Positions 40,420 through 43,220 of a stretch of DNA of 43,220 bases are shown piece after piece. The notes beneath the pieces were generated by a model, which saw only the letters and a list, made by a program, of their open reading frames with translations, was not told the DNA's origin and did not search any database. A program made the position numbers and the translations under genes. Source of the stretch: Deltaproteobacteria bacterium (GTDB lineage Bacteria; Desulfobacterota; Syntrophia; Syntrophales; JAIPED01); the NCBI GenBank assembly GCA_021737325.1, contig JAIPED010000008.1:1-43220 (forward strand), given 5' to 3'. The stretch's first letter is position 1, and each line of letters starts with the position of its first letter.

Positions 40420-43220
40420 AAGCAACTACTGAAAAAGCCTTTGAAGCCTATATCCAAGAAACGCTTGAACGCGGCGGCTGGATTTCCGGTTCAAATCAGG
40501 AATGGGATAAACAGCGCGCCTTGTTTCCTAATCAGGTAATTTCCTTTATTCAGGATACCCAAAGCGACCTTTGGGCGCAGATGGAAAAGCTTCATGGACA
40601 GGAACTGGCGATAAAGCTCATTGAAACTTTGCTAAAAGAGCGGGATGCTAAAGGAACTTTGCACATCATTCGCCACGGCTTCAAGTTTTATGGGAAAACA
40701 TTTAAGCTCGCCTACTTCAAACCCGCTCATGGGTTGGTCAAAGAAACTCTGGAACTCTTTGCCAAAAACAAGATCCACGCCACGCGGCAGGTCGCCTGTC
40801 ATCCTGCTGATTCCCGCACTGTTGATATGGTTCTTTCCCTCAATGGCATTCCCCTGGCAACCATAGAGCTAAAGAATCCGGCAACTGGCCAAAATTGTAA
40901 ACATGCCATCGCACAGTACAAGAGCGATCGCGATCCCCGTGCGCCTCTTTTTCAGTTTGTTAAGGGTGCGGTGGTACATTTCGCCGTTGATCCAGACGAA
41001 GTCTATATGGCGACCCGCCTCAATAAAGAAAAGACCTTTTTTCTGCCTTTCAACCGCGGCAGTGCTCCTGGTGAGATTGAATGCGGTAAAGGCAATCCCC
41101 AGCACCCGTCAGGACATCGCACCGGCTACTTGTGGGAAGAGGTGCTGGAGCGAGAGAGCTTTTTAGATATTATTGGCAGTTTTGTCTTCCTGGAAACCCG
41201 CGAAGAGACCATTGACGATGGAACGGGCGGGCGAAAGAAAGTTACCAAAGAAACGATGGTTTTCCCTCGGTATCATCAACTGGATGCGGTGCGAAATCTG
41301 GTACGGACTGCCCGCAAGGAACAAGCGGGAAATAATTATCTGATTCAACATTCTGCTGGCAGTGGGAAAACTAACAGTATTTCTTGGCTTTCTCATCGCT
41401 TATCCAGCCTGCATACCGCAGCGGATACGAAGGTATTTGATTGTGTGGTTGTTATCACCGACCGCCGTGTTTTGGACAAGCAATTGCAGGATGCCATTTA
41501 TCAGATTGAACATGCACAGGGTGTTGTTAAGGCGATTGATGAAAACTCGCGGCAACTCTCGGAAGCTCTGATTGATGGAACCAAAATCGTTATTACCACC
41601 CTGCAAAAGTTCCCCTTTATCCTGAGCGGCCTCTTGCATATGGCCAGAGCAGATACTTCCGATAATCCCGATGAGAACCCCATTACCAAGGCTAAGGAAT
41701 GGCAAGAGGCCATTGCCGCAAGAAAATATGCGGTCATTGTTGATGAAGCACATTCCAGCCAGACTGGAGAAACCGCCCGTGAGCTTAAACGCATTTTGGG
41801 GGCGGGGACTGAACAAGGAACAGGAGAAAGCGAACTAGATTGGGAAGACGGTTTGAATGAGGTCATGGAATCCAGGGGCAGACAAAAAAACTTAAGCTTC
41901 TTTGCCTTTACCGCAACCCCCAAGGGGAAGACCTTGGAATTGTTTGGCCGCAAGGGAGCAAGCGGAAAACCAGAAGCCTTTCATACCTATTCGCTGAAAC
42001 AGGCAATTGAAGAGGAGTTTATCCTGGATGTTCTGCGCTATTACACCACCTACAAAACTTATTTTAAGCTGGTGAAAAAATTTGCAGATGATCCGTCTAT
42101 GCCTAAAAAAAAGGCACAGAAGAAACTGGGCAAATTTATAGTTTTGCATCCCCACAACATTGAACAAAAAACGGAAATCATAGTGGAGCACTTTCGTGAA
42201 CATGTAAAACACAAACTTGGCGGCAGGGCAAAAGCGATGGTCGTAACGGGATCACGCCTACATGCTGTTCGCTATATGCTCTCTTTCCAGCGATATATTA
42301 AAGAAAATCAATATTCCGATATCCGCCCGTTAGTTGCCTTTTCTGGTACGCTAAAAGACCCCGATGTGGCAAAAGAATACACCGAACCTTCGCTGAACAT
42401 TGATATAGTTACTGGCAAGCCTATAGCGGAATCCCAACTACCCGATAGATTTGCTTCATCCGATTATCAGGTTTTATTGGTAGCGAATAAGTATCAGACT
42501 GGATTCGATCAGCCTTTATTATGTGCCATGTATGTGGATAAACGACTCGACGGGGTCCAAGCGGTGCAGACACTTTCGCGTTCGAATCGGACAAGTGCGG
42601 GAAAAGAACCCCCGTTTGTTCTGGATTTTGTTAATAAAGCTGAAGATATCTATAAAGCCTTTAAGCCCTATTATAATGTAACGACCCTTGAAGAACCGTC
42701 CGACCCCAATCACCTAGAATTGCTGAAGCATCAGCTCAATGCGTTTCAGGTTTATCTGTGGTCTGAAGTTGGTGGTTTCTGCCATATTTTTTATCTTCCC
42801 CAGCACAAGCAAAACCCCTCCGACCATGCCCGCATGGAAAAAATGGTGGCGCCTGCGGTTGACCGCTTCCGCGCCCTTGATGACGAGAATAAAAAAATAT
42901 TTTATGAAAAAATTACCGCTTACACAAACTTCTATTCCTTTATAAGCCAGATTATTCCCTATTCGGATAAAGAACTGGAAATGCTGTATAGCTTTGGGCG
43001 CCACTTAATTCCCCACCTAGATTTGGGCGAAGATGGGGTAAATCCTCAGCCGGAAAAGGAAGTTGCCCTCCAGTATTATCGCATTGAAAAGGTAATGTCC
43101 GGTGCTATCGTTATGGAAAGCGGGGAGCAATACGGTGTTAAACCGCCAACGGCAGTGGGAACGGGGAAATCGCAGGATGAAGACAAGCCCCTTTCCGCAA
43201 TCATTCAAGCTTTGAATGGC
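40416..43220 (+). CDS. hsdR: Type I restriction endonuclease subunit, 3' partial (absent from ORF track)
   Basis: ATG 40416 overlaps the RhuM-Fic stop and the frame stays open for 935 codons to the last base, so the gene continues beyond the window; the track omitted it because no stop is reached. The N-terminal nuclease domain has TVDMVLSLNGIPLATIELKN (Asp, then E-x-K at about 150-152). The DEAH translocase follows: Walker A HSAGSGKTNSI (about 312), VDEAHSSQ (about 443), FTATPKG, then the second RecA domain with FSGTLKD, VANKYQTGFDQP and QTLSRSNRT. HsdR translocates and cleaves unmodified DNA with HsdM and HsdS. The usual length is about 1000 residues or more, so little is missing. Confidence 0.95.
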   Translation, partial: MKATTEKAFEAYIQETLERGGWISGSNQEWDKQRALFPNQVISFIQDTQSDLWAQMEKLHGQELAIKLIETLLKERDAKGTLHIIRHGFKFYGKTFKLAYFKPAHGLVKETLELFAKNKIHATRQVACHPADSRTVDMVLSLNGIPLATIELKNPATGQNCKHAIAQYKSDRDPRAPLFQFVKGAVVHFAVDPDEVYMATRLNKEKTFFLPFNRGSAPGEIECGKGNPQHPSGHRTGYLWEEVLERESFLDIIGSFVFLETREETIDDGTGGRKKVTKETMVFPRYHQLDAVRNLVRTARKEQAGNNYLIQHSAGSGKTNSISWLSHRLSSLHTAADTKVFDCVVVITDRRVLDKQLQDAIYQIEHAQGVVKAIDENSRQLSEALIDGTKIVITTLQKFPFILSGLLHMARADTSDNPDENPITKAKEWQEAIAARKYAVIVDEAHSSQTGETARELKRILGAGTEQGTGESELDWEDGLNEVMESRGRQKNLSFFAFTATPKGKTLELFGRKGASGKPEAFHTYSLKQAIEEEFILDVLRYYTTYKTYFKLVKKFADDPSMPKKKAQKKLGKFIVLHPHNIEQKTEIIVEHFREHVKHKLGGRAKAMVVTGSRLHAVRYMLSFQRYIKENQYSDIRPLVAFSGTLKDPDVAKEYTEPSLNIDIVTGKPIAESQLPDRFASSDYQVLLVANKYQTGFDQPLLCAMYVDKRLDGVQAVQTLSRSNRTSAGKEPPFVLDFVNKAEDIYKAFKPYYNVTTLEEPSDPNHLELLKHQLNAFQVYLWSEVGGFCHIFYLPQHKQNPSDHARMEKMVAPAVDRFRALDDENKKIFYEKITAYTNFYSFISQIIPYSDKELEMLYSFGRHLIPHLDLGEDGVNPQPEKEVALQYYRIEKVMSGAIVMESGEQYGVKPPTAVGTGKSQDEDKPLSAIIQALNG

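Overview
The window comes from a Gram-negative, apparently strictly anaerobic bacterium of moderate GC. The evidence is LPS genes (kdsA, kdsC, lptC, lptA, lptB), a selenocysteine-containing NAD(P)-linked formate dehydrogenase, rpoN, and an acyl-CoA dehydrogenase plus thiolase. The order lptC-lptA-lptB-rpoN-hpf is typical of proteobacteria and Desulfobacterota-like lineages. The signalling genes in front of the dehydrogenase resemble those found beside NAD-dependent hydrogenases in syntrophic and fermentative anaerobes. I cannot name a genus.

1-11 kb: a one-direction gene train. It starts with a CBS/RsbT-like ATPase (cut by the window edge), a DUF2889-cytidylate kinase fusion, two DRTGG proteins, a PHP-family protein and a second histidine-kinase-like ATPase. 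These lead into a four-gene formate dehydrogenase: a NuoE-like subunit, a 2Fe-2S protein, a NuoF-GltD fusion and FdhA. FdhA is split in the ORF track by a UGA at 9365 that I read as selenocysteine, because a SECIS-like hairpin follows at the right distance. 11-19 kb: deoxyhypusine-synthase homologue, xerD, TPR protein, kdsA-kdsC-lptC-lptA-lptB-rpoN-hpf, a small membrane protein missed by the ORF track, and a flavodoxin-like protein. 19-26 kb: acyl-CoA dehydrogenase, thiolase, a sodium:solute symporter on the minus strand, serS and tRNA-Ser(UGA).

26.1-32.3 kb: an accessory island between the intact tRNA-Ser and a decayed second copy of it. It holds a P4-type integrase reduced by internal deletion, a HEPN-like protein, a broken integron integrase framed by 88-bp inverted repeats, a modified-DNA-type nuclease, and a cation/proton antiporter preceded by a convincing pseudoknotted riboswitch. 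The inverted repeats end in integron-like GTTAGG(C) core sequences, and each faces outward to a gene starting 22-32 nt away. I read this as a remnant integron, with moderate confidence.

32.3-43.2 kb: further accessory DNA. It includes a small membrane protein, a GIY-YIG nuclease, a HEPN protein, a nuclease-family fragment and rsgA. It ends in a translationally coupled type I restriction-modification operon (hsdM, GxxExxY gene, hsdS, RhuM-Fic gene, hsdR). hsdR is open to the window end and is absent from the ORF track. Short dispersed repeats have been absorbed in frame into several of these proteins.
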